Of a stretch of DNA of 64,000 bases, positions 53,606 to 61,806 are shown piece after piece. The translations under genes and the position numbers were made by a program. Where the stretch lies: assembly GCF_000934605.2 (NCBI RefSeq), contig NZ_CP010897.2, forward strand, positions 372,001 to 436,000. The letters are read 5' to 3'. Below the pieces are notes generated by a model. It saw only the letters and a list, made by a program, of their open reading frames with translations, was not told the DNA's origin and did not search any database. How positions within the stretch are numbered: the first letter of the stretch is position 1; every line of letters starts with the position of its first letter. The stretch is from Pandoraea vervacti. Lineage in GTDB: Bacteria > Pseudomonadota > Gammaproteobacteria > Burkholderiales > Burkholderiaceae.

Positions 53606-54864
53606 CGCTTCCCCTTCGTCACGGTGTCGCCGGGTGCCGGGGCCTCTCGAGCTTCTTGGGCTTCCCGCTCCTGCGAGAGCAGCGCGCGTTTTCGCTCGAC
53701 ACCCCAGCGGTAGCCCGAGACGGCGCCGTCGTTGCGCACGATCCGGTGGCAAGGAATGGCCACCGCCAACGTGTTCGAGGCACACGCCTGCGCAACGGCC
53801 CGCACGGCGCGCGGTGCGCCGATGCGCTCGGCGATCTGCGCGTAGCTCGCCGTCTCGCCGGCGGGAACGTCGCGCAACGCTTGCCAGACGCGTTGCTGGA
53901 ACGCCGTGCCGCGCACGTCCAGCGGCAGCGACAAACCGATTCGCGGCGACTCGACGAAACCGACCACCTGGGCGACCCAGCGCTCGAACCCGGTGTCGGC
54001 GCCGACGAGTTCGGCCTGTGGGAAGCGGTCCTGCAACTCGCGCACGAGCGTGTCCGGATCGTCGCCCAGCGAAATCGCGCACAGGCCGCGCGACGTGGCC
54101 GCGACCAGCAGCGCGCCGAGCGAACATTGCGCAACGGCGAAACGGATCGATTCGGCCTTGCCGCCTGCACGGAACGCCGCGGGCTTCATGCCCAGCAGGG
54201 CGTCCGACTTGGCGTAGAAGCGTCCGTTGGAGTTGAAGCCGGCGTCGTAATAAGCGGACGTGACGCTGGACGCTGCCGGTAACGCATCGCGCACGCGCTC
54301 GGCACGGCGGGCGTTCGCATAGGCGCGCGGGGTCACGCCCGTCACCGCCCGGAACAGCCGGTGGAAGTAATGCGGGCTCAGGCCGGCTTCGTTCGCGAGG
54401 GTTTCCAGCGTCGGCGGCACGTCGGCCGCCTCGATACGGCGACACGCCGCCGTCACCAACGCGGCATGACGCGCACCTTGCGCGCCCTCATCCGGCTTGC
54501 AACGCTTGCAGGGGCGAAAGCCCGCGCGCTCGGCAGCCGCCATGTCCGCATGGAACGCGACGTTTTCACGTCGCGCAAGTCTGGCCCCGCACGACGGGCG
54601 GCAGTACACGCCGGTTGTGCGCACGGAGTAGAAGAATTCGCCGTCCGCCTGCTTGTCGCGCGCGGCGACGGCGGCCCATTTGGCGTCGTCGCTGGCGTAA
54701 CGTGAGTTGGCCGAGTGCGACAGATGAGACGGATACGATGCGTCGCAGGCGTGAGAAGGCGACGGCCCCTGCACAGGCGCGTGCATCGTCTCCCGATGCG
54801 GGTCGGCGATGTCGCTGCGCTGCGTGGACGCACGTTTGGCGGTCATGTTTTGGGATGGCATCAC
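53602..54864 (-). CDS. ada: Ada: methylphosphotriester/O6-methylguanine methyltransferase and activator
   Basis: A 420-residue protein with the full Ada layout. The zinc/methyl-acceptor domain has Cys88, 92, 119 and 122 (VYCRPSC, FRPCKRC). The AraC-type HTH is about 155-230 (LSPHYFHRLFRAVTGVTPRAYANARR). The C-terminal alkyltransferase has the acceptor Cys372 in IPCHRIVRNDG. Self-methylation turns it into an activator of its own operon. The 60-residue N-terminal extension before the Cys domain is low-complexity, so a later start is possible. A partial Ada-box-like GAGCGCA lies upstream (about 54921-54927). Confidence 0.92.
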   Translation of the reverse strand: MMPSQNMTAKRASTQRSDIADPHRETMHAPVQGPSPSHACDASYPSHLSHSANSRYASDDAKWAAVAARDKQADGEFFYSVRTTGVYCRPSCGARLARRENVAFHADMAAAERAGFRPCKRCKPDEGAQGARHAALVTAACRRIEAADVPPTLETLANEAGLSPHYFHRLFRAVTGVTPRAYANARRAERVRDALPAASSVTSAYYDAGFNSNGRFYAKSDALLGMKPAAFRAGGKAESIRFAVAQCSLGALLVAATSRGLCAISLGDDPDTLVRELQDRFPQAELVGADTGFERWVAQVVGFVESPRIGLSLPLDVRGTAFQQRVWQALRDVPAGETASYAQIAERIGAPRAVRAVAQACASNTLAVAIPCHRIVRNDGAVSGYRWGVERKRALLSQEREAQEAREAPAPGDTVTKGKR

Positions 54865-54990
54865 GAAGGTCTCCCGATGGCTGATGACTGGCTTTCAGTC
54901 TAGGGAGAGCGTCGTGACACTGCGCTCCGTTTCTTGCTATCGAATTCGACGTCGGTGGCGAGCGTGGCTCACATGCGCGAGCGCCATGAG

Positions 54991-55980
54991 TCAGACGCCC
55001 GGCGGTATGGTCGTGCCGAGCTTCGCCGCGAGGCTCATCACCATGACCAGCACCAGCGCTTCGATGGCGACGACACGCGCGAATGCCGACGTGTCGAGCG
55101 GCGTCTCACCGGTATCGAGCGCGAGCCGCGGCAGAAAGTGCCAGCGGTTCCACGCGCCCAGTACGGCGGCACAGGCCACGAGCACGAGCTTCGTTACGAG
55201 CCAGGCCAGATAAGGGGCATTTTGCGCCGAAAACCATAGCGATGCGTTCTCGCCGAGCGTGCGCCAGGCGTTGAACGCTCCGGTGACGAGGGCGACGACC
55301 ATGGCCAGCGTCGCGACGGACGACAGCCGCTCGCCGTAAGCGGCGCGCGCGCCGACCGGCCAGTGACGCCATCCGGGAATCGCGCATCCGGCCACCAGTA
55401 GCGCGCCGGTCCACGATGCCGCTGCGGCGACGTGAAGCGTATGCACGCCGATGGCGAGCCACGGCATGGCGGCATCGGCGGCGTGGCCGGTGCTCGCCCG
55501 TCCCAGCGCCAGAACCAGTGCGCCGGCCGCATAGACCCCCCGGGCGTATCGTTCCTGAAGATGCTCACGACGATGATGCCGGTCACGGGGATCGTCGGCG
55601 ATGGGCATGACCGTGCGCAGGCGCCGCCGTGCGTCGTACCACGCCCATGCACCCGCACACAGCAAGACCGCACCGAGGCCGGCCACCCACTGTGCACGCC
55701 CGTAATGGGTTTGCGTGAGCACCAGCCACACGTCGGCGGCCATCGCGGACGAGGTTTCCCAGTCGCCGCCGGTCATGGCTTCCGTGCTCGCCAGCACGTA
55801 AGCGAGCCATGCGAGCACCGCCAGTCCCGCCGCAAATGCGGGAAGGACACGCAGCGTGAGGCCGCGCTTGACCGCGTGCGGGCTGCGAAGCAGCAACACG
55901 CCGAGCGCGAGCGCCAGCGCGAGATTCAGCAGGCCTGCCGTTGCAGGCTGCCACGTCCCGGCCGCCAGGTCGGCGGACAT
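54991..55980 (-). CDS. copD: CopD-family copper resistance membrane protein
   Basis: A 329-residue inner-membrane protein with about eight helices. Conserved histidines and tryptophans lie at helix ends (IGVHTLHVAAAASWTGALL, WLVTKLVLVACAAVLGAWNRWHF), as in CopD/YcnJ-type copper importers. The start ATG shares one base with the copC stop (TGATG), so the two are translationally coupled. GTG 55983 would add one residue. Confidence 0.86.
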   Translation of the reverse strand: MSADLAAGTWQPATAGLLNLALALALGVLLLRSPHAVKRGLTLRVLPAFAAGLAVLAWLAYVLASTEAMTGGDWETSSAMAADVWLVLTQTHYGRAQWVAGLGAVLLCAGAWAWYDARRRLRTVMPIADDPRDRHHRREHLQERYARGVYAAGALVLALGRASTGHAADAAMPWLAIGVHTLHVAAAASWTGALLVAGCAIPGWRHWPVGARAAYGERLSSVATLAMVVALVTGAFNAWRTLGENASLWFSAQNAPYLAWLVTKLVLVACAAVLGAWNRWHFLPRLALDTGETPLDTSAFARVVAIEALVLVMVMSLAAKLGTTIPPGV

Positions 55981-56399
55981 CACTTCACGGTGAACTTGAA
56001 GCTGCCTTGGGTGCGGTGGCCGTCGCTGGCCACGGCGACCCAGTTCGCCTGATAGTCGCCGGCGGCCAACGCAGGGACGGTCAGGGTCAGGGTCTTGCGA
56101 GCCGCGTCGAGTTCGGGCTTGGCGCCGGTGACCGGCTTGCCTTTCGCATCGACCACGGTGAGCTTCGAGAGTGCGCCTTCGAGCACCGAGTCGAACGTCA
56201 CGCGCACCGCCTTGGGCGCTTCGACCGTGGCTTGGGCGGCCGGCTCGCTCGACGCCACGTGTGCGTGCGCCCAGGCCCCTTGCGAAAGGCAGGTCAGGCC
56301 GATGGCAGTCGCCACGGCAAGGCCTTGCGTCGCGCGACGCAGCAGACCGTTGGCACGCGACGCGTGGGCGTCATGGAAGGCTTTCTTGGGAGTGCGCAT
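55980..56399 (-). CDS. copC: CopC periplasmic copper-binding protein
   Basis: A 139-residue exported protein. The signal segment (ATAIGLTCLSQGAWA) is followed by the mature start HAHVASSEPA, with the N-terminal histidine that ligates Cu(II). The C-terminal VAVASDGHRTQGSFKFTVK carries the second conserved DGH motif. Beta-sandwich of usual CopC size after a longer N-terminal leader. No strong ribosome-binding site was seen. It delivers copper to CopD (family knowledge). Confidence 0.9.
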   Translation of the reverse strand: MRTPKKAFHDAHASRANGLLRRATQGLAVATAIGLTCLSQGAWAHAHVASSEPAAQATVEAPKAVRVTFDSVLEGALSKLTVVDAKGKPVTGAKPELDAARKTLTLTVPALAAGDYQANWVAVASDGHRTQGSFKFTVK

Positions 56400-56712
56400 A
56401 TCGGATTCGACTAAGGAAAACTGGGATATCGATGCGGCGTCATCAACCGAACGCCGGGAAACAAGGGCGAAAAACCTGTCGCTCACCCGTGAAGCGGGAC
56501 ATCCGACGATGCCATTGTTCACGCGAGTCGCGCCGCCCGTGAAGTATCGCAGACCTTGCAGACCGGCGCAGCCGCGCGCCAGTTCCCGGGCTCGCAACGC
56601 GCGCGGCAAACCGTCGCGGCTGTTCGCTCGCGCTGCGGCGAGCAAATGCGCTCTGGGAGGAGGGCGCTACGGACGCAAAAGGAGGGGAATGCCGGGAAAC
56701 TTGTCGGGAATG

Positions 56713-56727
56713 TGCAACTGAGTTGCA
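56713..56727. promoter_or_regulatory. Palindrome TGCAAC-TGA-GTTGCA (Fur/Zur-like operator 1)
   Basis: Perfect 6-bp arms with a 3-nt centre, a 15-bp 7-1-7-type dyad. It lies 388 bp before the COG0523 gene and 314 bp from copC. A matching copy lies 49 bp to the right. Confidence 0.55.
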
Positions 56728-56761
56728 AATTCAGAGTGGTCACCGTATCATCGTGCATTAT

Positions 56762-56776
56762 TGCAACTTGGTTGCA
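56762..56776. promoter_or_regulatory. Palindrome TGCAAC-TTG-GTTGCA (Fur/Zur-like operator 2)
   Basis: Same arms and spacing as operator 1. Control of the zinc-chaperone operon by a Fur-family repressor (Zur) is inference from the architecture and gene content; copper regulation of the divergent copC is an alternative. Confidence 0.55.
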
Positions 56777-57100
56777 TTACGCGTTTGCAAACGATGCTGG
56801 CGGTGACAGCGCGATGGAAGCCCCCCGGCTTCCTCGATGCGTCCCCGATCCCGGCGGTGACGTTCGGCACTCGCCATGCGATGTCCGGTGAACCGCCGGC
56901 ATCGCCACGAATGCGCGCTGACGCGCCAGCCCGTGGCGTGGTATCGCGCCGGTCCCCCCGACGGCGCGCACTGACGGCGTTACGGTCCGCCGTGCCGGTT
57001 ATCCCAGGCCCCGGTACCGCGGAACCCGCCTCGGTGCGGGCGACGTCGGCGCGCATCCTTCGGGCGAATTGCTGCCCCCGAAACACAGGACTTAGCTGTC

Positions 57101-58378
57101 ATGACGCATCCATTATCGAAATCTGCCGTCGTCGATACCACCAATACCGACGACCGCCGTCTGCCCGTCACCGTGCTCTCTGGTTTTCTCGGTGCCGGCA
57201 AAACCACGCTGCTCAACCACGTGTTGCGCAATCGCGAAGGCTTGCGCGTGGCCGTGCTCGTGAACGACATGAGCGAAGTCAACATCGATGCTTCGTTCGT
57301 CGAGCGCGGGGCGATCAACGCCGGGGCGGCGCTCTCGCGCACCGAAGAGCGTCTGGTCGAGATGAGCAATGGGTGTATCTGCTGCACGCTGCGCGAAGAC
57401 CTGCTGATCGCCGTGCGCGAACTCGCGCAGGACGGCCGCTTCGACTATCTGCTCATCGAGTCCACGGGGATTGCCGAGCCGATGCCGGTGGCGGCGACCT
57501 TCGAATTCCGCGACGAGGCCGGGCAGTCGCTGGCCGATGTCGCGCGCCTCGACACCATGGTGACGGTCGTCGATGCGCTTCACGTGCTTCAGGATTTCAA
57601 CGGTCTCGATACGCTCGCCGAACGCGGCGAGGTCGCGGGCGAGGAAGATGAGCGCCGTCTGGCGGAATTGCTGACCGAGCAGATCGAATTCGCCGACGTC
57701 GTGGTGGTGAGCAAGGTGGATTGCGTCGACGCGCTGCAGCTCGACGCTGTCAGGGCACTGATCACCGGTCTGAATCCGTCGGCCAGGATCGTGCTCGGCG
57801 AGCGCGGACAAGTGCCTCTGAACGAAGTCCTGGGCACCGGCCGGTTCGATCCGGATCGTGCGGAGCAAATGGCGGGTTGGGCGCAGGCGCTTGCCGGCGA
57901 TCATGCGTCCGAAGCCGATACCTTCGGGGTGACGAGCTTCGTGCTACGTCAGCGCGAGCCGATGCACCCGGCGCGCTTTGCGTCATTCATGTCGATGCCG
58001 TTCGAGGGTCTGATTCGCGCGAAGGGCTACGTATGGGCGGCAAACCGTCCGGCGTGGGCGCTGGCTTACTCGCGCGCCGGCAACACGGCAACGCTCGAAG
58101 GCGTGGGGCAATGGTGGGCGGCGGCAGACCCCGAGCACTGGCCGCCGGAAGGCGATCCGCAACGCACGGCGATCGAATCGAACTGGGAAGCCCCCTGGGG
58201 CGACCGTATCAACGAAGTCGTGTTCATCGGTCGGGCGCTGGAGCGCGACGCCATCGAAAAGGCGTTTCGGGCGTGTCGCCTGAGCGTGGCCGAACTCGCC
58301 CAGGGCGATGCCGCGTGGCGCGACGCGGCGCATGCCCTGCCATTGGAAATGCCGGAAGCGGCCGACGTTGGCGCATGA
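57101..58378 (+). CDS. COG0523 GTP-binding zinc metallochaperone (ZigA/CobW-like)
   Basis: A 425-residue P-loop GTPase. Walker A is [12 protein letters not shown] (29-40), the metal-binding CxCC motif is NGCICC (Cys92, 94, 95), and Walker B/ESTG is in [15 protein letters not shown] provides guanine specificity, and a CobW C-terminal domain ends the protein. This family delivers zinc, and many members are induced by zinc starvation. The stop overlaps the next ATG (ATGA), coupling it to the QueD paralogue. Confidence 0.88.
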   Translation: MTHPLSKSAVVDTTNTDDRRLPVTVLSGFLGAGKTTLLNHVLRNREGLRVAVLVNDMSEVNIDASFVERGAINAGAALSRTEERLVEMSNGCICCTLREDLLIAVRELAQDGRFDYLLIESTGIAEPMPVAATFEFRDEAGQSLADVARLDTMVTVVDALHVLQDFNGLDTLAERGEVAGEEDERRLAELLTEQIEFADVVVVSKVDCVDALQLDAVRALITGLNPSARIVLGERGQVPLNEVLGTGRFDPDRAEQMAGWAQALAGDHASEADTFGVTSFVLRQREPMHPARFASFMSMPFEGLIRAKGYVWAANRPAWALAYSRAGNTATLEGVGQWWAAADPEHWPPEGDPQRTAIESNWEAPWGDRINEVVFIGRALERDAIEKAFRACRLSVAELAQGDAAWRDAAHALPLEMPEAADVGA

Positions 58379-58872
58379 GCGGCGAGCGTCGACACAAATC
58401 GGAACTGGCGGGTGAGCCGTCGATGAAGCTACCGACGGAGCGAACGACGTCGCGCAGCACGCGTGAGCATGCGCTGGGCGAGACACGTGCGCAGTTCACG
58501 CTCTCGCGCAGCTTCGTGTTCGAAGCGGCGCACACGCTGGTCCGGCGCGACATCGATCCGCCGAGCATGGACGCCAGCCGTCGTATTCACGGGCACAGCT
58601 ATCGCGCCACGGTGGAAATCACCGGCGTGCCGACGGGCGAGTCGGGCATGGTGATCGACCTCGCACGGCTCGACGGCGTGCTCTCGCAGGTCAGCAATCG
58701 GCTCGATCATCGTTTGCTCGACGACGTGGCCGGACTCGGGCCCGCCACCCTGGAAAACCTGTGTGTGTTCATCTGGCGCGCGCTGGCGCCGCAGTTGGTC
58801 GGCCTGTCGCGCGTGACGGTCGGCCGCGACGCGCGCGGTGACGCCTGTTCGCTTTCCATGCGCGATGCATGA
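58375..58872 (+). CDS. QueD/6-pyruvoyltetrahydropterin synthase-family paralogue
   Basis: A 165-residue protein of the T-fold PTPS/QueD family. The zinc ligands are kept: His53 (FEAAHTL), His72 and His74 (RIHGHSY). The catalytic DH pair is kept (RLDHRLLDD). The catalytic cysteine normally four residues before HGH is Ser68, and the usual C-terminal Glu (VKET-type motif) reads VGRD. Enzymatic activity of the standard kind is therefore doubtful. N-terminal 40 residues are extra; ATG 58426 (MKLPTE) is an alternative start. Confidence 0.8.
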   Translation: MSGERRHKSELAGEPSMKLPTERTTSRSTREHALGETRAQFTLSRSFVFEAAHTLVRRDIDPPSMDASRRIHGHSYRATVEITGVPTGESGMVIDLARLDGVLSQVSNRLDHRLLDDVAGLGPATLENLCVFIWRALAPQLVGLSRVTVGRDARGDACSLSMRDA

Positions 58873-58989
58873 CGCGAGGTGCGTGCGGTGCTGTGCCGTG
58901 CTGCGTGATCGGTGCATGATCCATCAGTTATCCACGAGCGATCCACGAGAGAACGTCACTTGCGCAAACCGTGCCACGCTAACGTCCGC

Positions 58990-59029
58990 AGCAAAAGAGA
59001 TGCGGCCGGCACCGTGAGGTACCGGCCGC
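58990..59029 (-). terminator. Probable terminator of the pirin gene
   Basis: A 12-bp stem with one mismatch (59029-59018 with 59013-59002) and a 4-nt loop, followed on the minus strand by ATCTCTTTTGC. It lies about 90 bp beyond the pirin stop. The remainder of the 58873-59120 gap shows nothing. Confidence 0.55.
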
Positions 59030-59120
59030 GTGGACACCGAGGGAAGGCGGTGTCCGAGAGGCGTCGCACGGCGGGAAGTGTGTCCGTACGGCGCCATCAC
59101 CCTATGCGCTTCGGTGCGCC

Positions 59121-59840
59121 TTAGAAGTCGGGCGTTTCCACCGGGCGCAGATCGAAGACCAGCACTTCGGCATCGTTGCCGTTGGCGATCGTGAGCGCGG
59201 TTTCATCGCGCACGCGCACCCCATCTCCCTCGCCCAGCGCCACCCCGTTCACACTGACGCTGCCGCGTGCGACATGCACATAGGCGTAGCGGTTCGGTGC
59301 GAGCGTCAGGGTGGCCGATTCATCCCCGTCGAACAGCCCGGCATACACGCGCGCATCCTGATGGATGTGCAGCGAGTTGTCGCTGCCGTCCGGCGAGATG
59401 ATCTTGCGCAACTGGCCGCGCTTTTCTTCCGGCGTAAAACGTTGTTGCTGATATTCCGGGGCGATGCCTGCCTGGTTCGGCACGATCCAGATTTGCAGGA
59501 AGTGCACCGGCGACGTCTTCGAGTGATTGAACTCGCTGTGCGCCACGCCGCGTCCCGCGCTCATCAGTTGCACGTCGCCCGGCTCGATCACCGATCCCGT
59601 GCCCATGGTGTCCTTGTGTTCGAGCGCTCCTTCGAGCACATACGAAAAGATCTCCATGTCGCGGTGCGGGTGCTTGCCGAAGCCCTGTGCCGGCGCCACG
59701 CGGTCGTCGTTGATCACCAGCAGGTCGGAGAAGCCGACTTGCTTCGGATCGTAGTAGTTGGCGAACGAGAACGTGTGGCGCGAGCTCAGCCAGCCATGGT
59801 CGGCAACGCCTCGGTCGGTAGCTTTTCTGATGTCCAGCAT
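59121..59840 (-). CDS. Pirin family protein
   Basis: A 239-residue bicupin. The N-terminal cupin carries the metal ligands His57 and His59 (GKHPHRDMEIF), His101 and Glu103 (VAHSEFNHS). Bacterial pirins include quercetin 2,3-dioxygenases and stress-related proteins; activity here is unproven. ATG 59840 has AGGAGCCC upstream and was preferred to ATG 59861. Confidence 0.88.
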   Translation of the reverse strand: MLDIRKATDRGVADHGWLSSRHTFSFANYYDPKQVGFSDLLVINDDRVAPAQGFGKHPHRDMEIFSYVLEGALEHKDTMGTGSVIEPGDVQLMSAGRGVAHSEFNHSKTSPVHFLQIWIVPNQAGIAPEYQQQRFTPEEKRGQLRKIISPDGSDNSLHIHQDARVYAGLFDGDESATLTLAPNRYAYVHVARGSVSVNGVALGEGDGVRVRDETALTIANGNDAEVLVFDLRPVETPDF

Positions 59841-60221
59841 GATGGGCTCCTGTGTCTTCATCGTTTCGTTAAGAGGCTTGCTTGGCCTCGATGAATGACA
59901 TTTTAGGGTCCCCACGGAGAACTACAATCTATCTGAATTGAGAATTATTGTCTCGCATGAATTGACAATGGGGGCGAGCCGATTTCGGCCGTTTTTCCAG
60001 CAACGGGGCAGAAGTTTCTTAAGGGGTGGGGTACAAAATGCCGAAAGCGCCTGCATTGGCGCGCGTGCCGGGGGCTGATGTGCGAGACTACGAGCCTTCA
60101 TTTGAAAGGTCAGCCGACCGCCCTTCGAATCGGACGGCAAGGCCCGCCGACCGGCGGTCGCCCGCACTCACAGGGTGGGGGGCTGTCACCCTGTCCGATC
60201 ACTCTCTACTGGAGCATCGCC
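59841..60221. other. Divergent region between pirin and phzF-like genes
   Basis: No gene was supported. An AT-rich island at 59920-59970 contains an inverted repeat ATTGTC-N11-GACAAT (59947-59952/59964-59969) in LysR-box geometry. The rest is GC-rich. Confidence 0.45.
59947..59969. promoter_or_regulatory. ATTGTC-N11-GACAAT inverted repeat
   Basis: 6-bp arms around 11 bp, about 107 bp before the pirin start. Pirin genes are often controlled by a LysR regulator next door, but none is encoded here. Confidence 0.4.
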
Positions 60222-61091
60222 ATGAGCCGCAGTTACGCATTCCGCATCGTCAATGTCTTCGCCGAATCCACCTTCGGCGGCAATCCGTTGTGCGTGTTCG
60301 AAGACGCGCGGGGGTTGAGCGACGACGAGATGCGTTCGCTGGCACGTCAGTTCAATCTGTCCGAGACGACTTTCATCCTGCCGTCGGAGACGGCCGATGC
60401 GCATGTGCGAATCTTCACCCCCGGCTACGAAATGCGCTTCGCGGGCCATCCGACGCTCGGCACGGCGCATGTGCTGCGGGCCATGCGCGACCTGGGCGAT
60501 AACGTGACCTTGCAGTTCGCAGCGGGTCTGGTGCCGGTCGAGGCCAGGGGCGATCACTGGACGTTGACGGCGCCGTCGTCGGGGGAGCCGAAGATCGAGA
60601 AGGCGTCCGAGGCGGACGCGGACATCGCGGCGCTCGTGCGCCTGAGCCGCGACGATCTCGCGCAATCGCCGCAGTGGGTCGACACGGGGGCCGACCAGTT
60701 GCTGATTCCGGTGCGCAACGCCGAAGCCGTTGCCCGTGCACAACCCGACAGCGCGAAGCTGGAGCGTTGGCCGCTCTCGAGCCTGGAGCGCAAGACCGGG
60801 TACGTGTTCTCCATCGACGACCAGACGGGTAACGAATTGCAGGTGACGGCACGCTATTTCTTCACCACGCAGGGCGGCGGTGTCAGCGAAGACCCGGGCA
60901 CGGGCTCGGCGTGCGCCAACCTCGGCGGATGGCTGATCGGGCAGGACTATCCGTTGCCGGTGCGTGCACGCGTGTCGCAGGGCGACGCGATCGAGCGTCC
61001 GTGCCGCCTGACGCTCGAAGTCACCGAAAAGCGCGAGATTCGGGTGGGCGGTAACGTCATCGAGATCGCACGCGGCGAAGTGAGCCTGTAA
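60222..61091 (+). CDS. PhzF-family isomerase/epimerase
   Basis: A 289-residue protein with the duplicated diaminopimelate-epimerase-like fold. The conserved N-terminal segments are VNVFAESTFGGNPLCVFEDA, and LSETTFIL with the catalytic glutamate. The C-terminal half has FTTQGGGVSEDPGTGSACANLGGWL, the family signature. The substrate is unknown; no phenazine genes are nearby, so it is not part of a phz operon. GGAG precedes the ATG. Confidence 0.88.
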   Translation: MSRSYAFRIVNVFAESTFGGNPLCVFEDARGLSDDEMRSLARQFNLSETTFILPSETADAHVRIFTPGYEMRFAGHPTLGTAHVLRAMRDLGDNVTLQFAAGLVPVEARGDHWTLTAPSSGEPKIEKASEADADIAALVRLSRDDLAQSPQWVDTGADQLLIPVRNAEAVARAQPDSAKLERWPLSSLERKTGYVFSIDDQTGNELQVTARYFFTTQGGGVSEDPGTGSACANLGGWLIGQDYPLPVRARVSQGDAIERPCRLTLEVTEKREIRVGGNVIEIARGEVSL

Positions 61092-61123
61092 GGCACAGGG
61101 AAACGTCAGGGAACGACAGTCGT

Positions 61124-61708
61124 ATGTACGCATTGGCAGCACCGGTCGAAACCGAGCTGGACATCAGAAAGAGCCGGTTTATCGGCATCGTCATGCCCAT
61201 CGCGTCGCGTGAATCGGCCATGCGCGAACTGGATGCGTTGCGCGTGCGCTTTCCGAACGCCACGCATTACTGCTGGGTGTTGTTGTGCGATGGTGCGTCG
61301 GGTTTCGACGACGACGGCGAGCCGGGCGGCACCGCCGCGAAGCCGATGTACAACGTACTCATGCACAAGGGGCTGATGAACGTGTTCGCGGTGGTGGTGC
61401 GCTACTACGGCGGTATCAAGCTCGGTGCCGGCGGGCTGACACGTGCGTACGGACAGGCGGTAAGCGAGGCGCTCAAGCTCGCCACGCTTACCGCCGTCGA
61501 GCCGATGGCGCAGCCGCGGTATCGCTGCGCTTTCGCGCATGAAGCGACGCTGCGCCGGCTGGCGGAGCGTCACGCCGCAGACGTGCTCGATGTCGCTTAT
61601 GACGACGCCGTTACCCTGCGCTTGCGAATGAAGGCGCGTGACGTGGAGGCGTTCGAAGCCGCCGCAACGCAAGCGCTGAGCGGTGGCCTCGAACGATGTA
61701 ACGACTGA
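61124..61708 (+). CDS. YigZ/IMPACT family protein
   Basis: A 194-residue protein. The IMPACT N-terminal domain has KSRFIGIVMPIASRESAMRELDALR, HYCWVLLCDG, DDDGEPGGTAAKPMYNVL and VVVRYYGGIKLGAGGLTRAYG, all family hallmarks. The C-terminal ferredoxin-like domain follows. Function is unresolved (translation-associated in eukaryotes). It begins 32 bp after the PhzF-family gene, in the same direction. Confidence 0.9.
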   Translation: MYALAAPVETELDIRKSRFIGIVMPIASRESAMRELDALRVRFPNATHYCWVLLCDGASGFDDDGEPGGTAAKPMYNVLMHKGLMNVFAVVVRYYGGIKLGAGGLTRAYGQAVSEALKLATLTAVEPMAQPRYRCAFAHEATLRRLAERHAADVLDVAYDDAVTLRLRMKARDVEAFEAAATQALSGGLERCND

Positions 61709-61733
61709 GGTGTTCGGGCGTTGTCGACGCCAT

Positions 61734-61793
61734 CTCGACCCGAGCTTGGCTCGAACTCGACCCGAATTTGACCCAGGTTTCACCCGAGCTTGA
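61734..61793 (+). repeat. Degenerate 10-12-nt tandem repeat between genes
   Basis: Imperfect units of the type GACCCGAGCTTG fill most of the 98-bp gap between the YigZ and cupredoxin stop codons. Non-coding. Unit length varies between 10 and 12. Confidence 0.6.
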
Positions 61794-61806
61794 CCTTACC
61801 TCCACC

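Larger units (their letters stand above)
56400..57100. other. 700-bp divergent region between copC and the COG0523 gene
   Basis: No reading frame here shows family-like sequence. Its notable content is the pair of 15-bp palindromes in an AT-rich island at 56710-56790 (listed separately). The rest is GC-rich. Confidence 0.5.

Noticed and set aside
56519..57060. Small open frames in the copC/COG0523 gap (56519-56758 minus; 56761 onward plus)
   Set aside because: No ribosome-binding site, no family-like sequence, and they overlap the operator palindromes.
59922..60167. An 81-codon minus-strand frame between pirin and the PhzF-family gene
   Set aside because: Basic, low-information composition with no recognisable motif; it covers the probable promoters.
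60222..61091. Assigning the PhzF-like protein to phenazine biosynthesis
   Set aside because: No other phz genes are nearby; most PhzF-family proteins in such contexts have other, unknown substrates.
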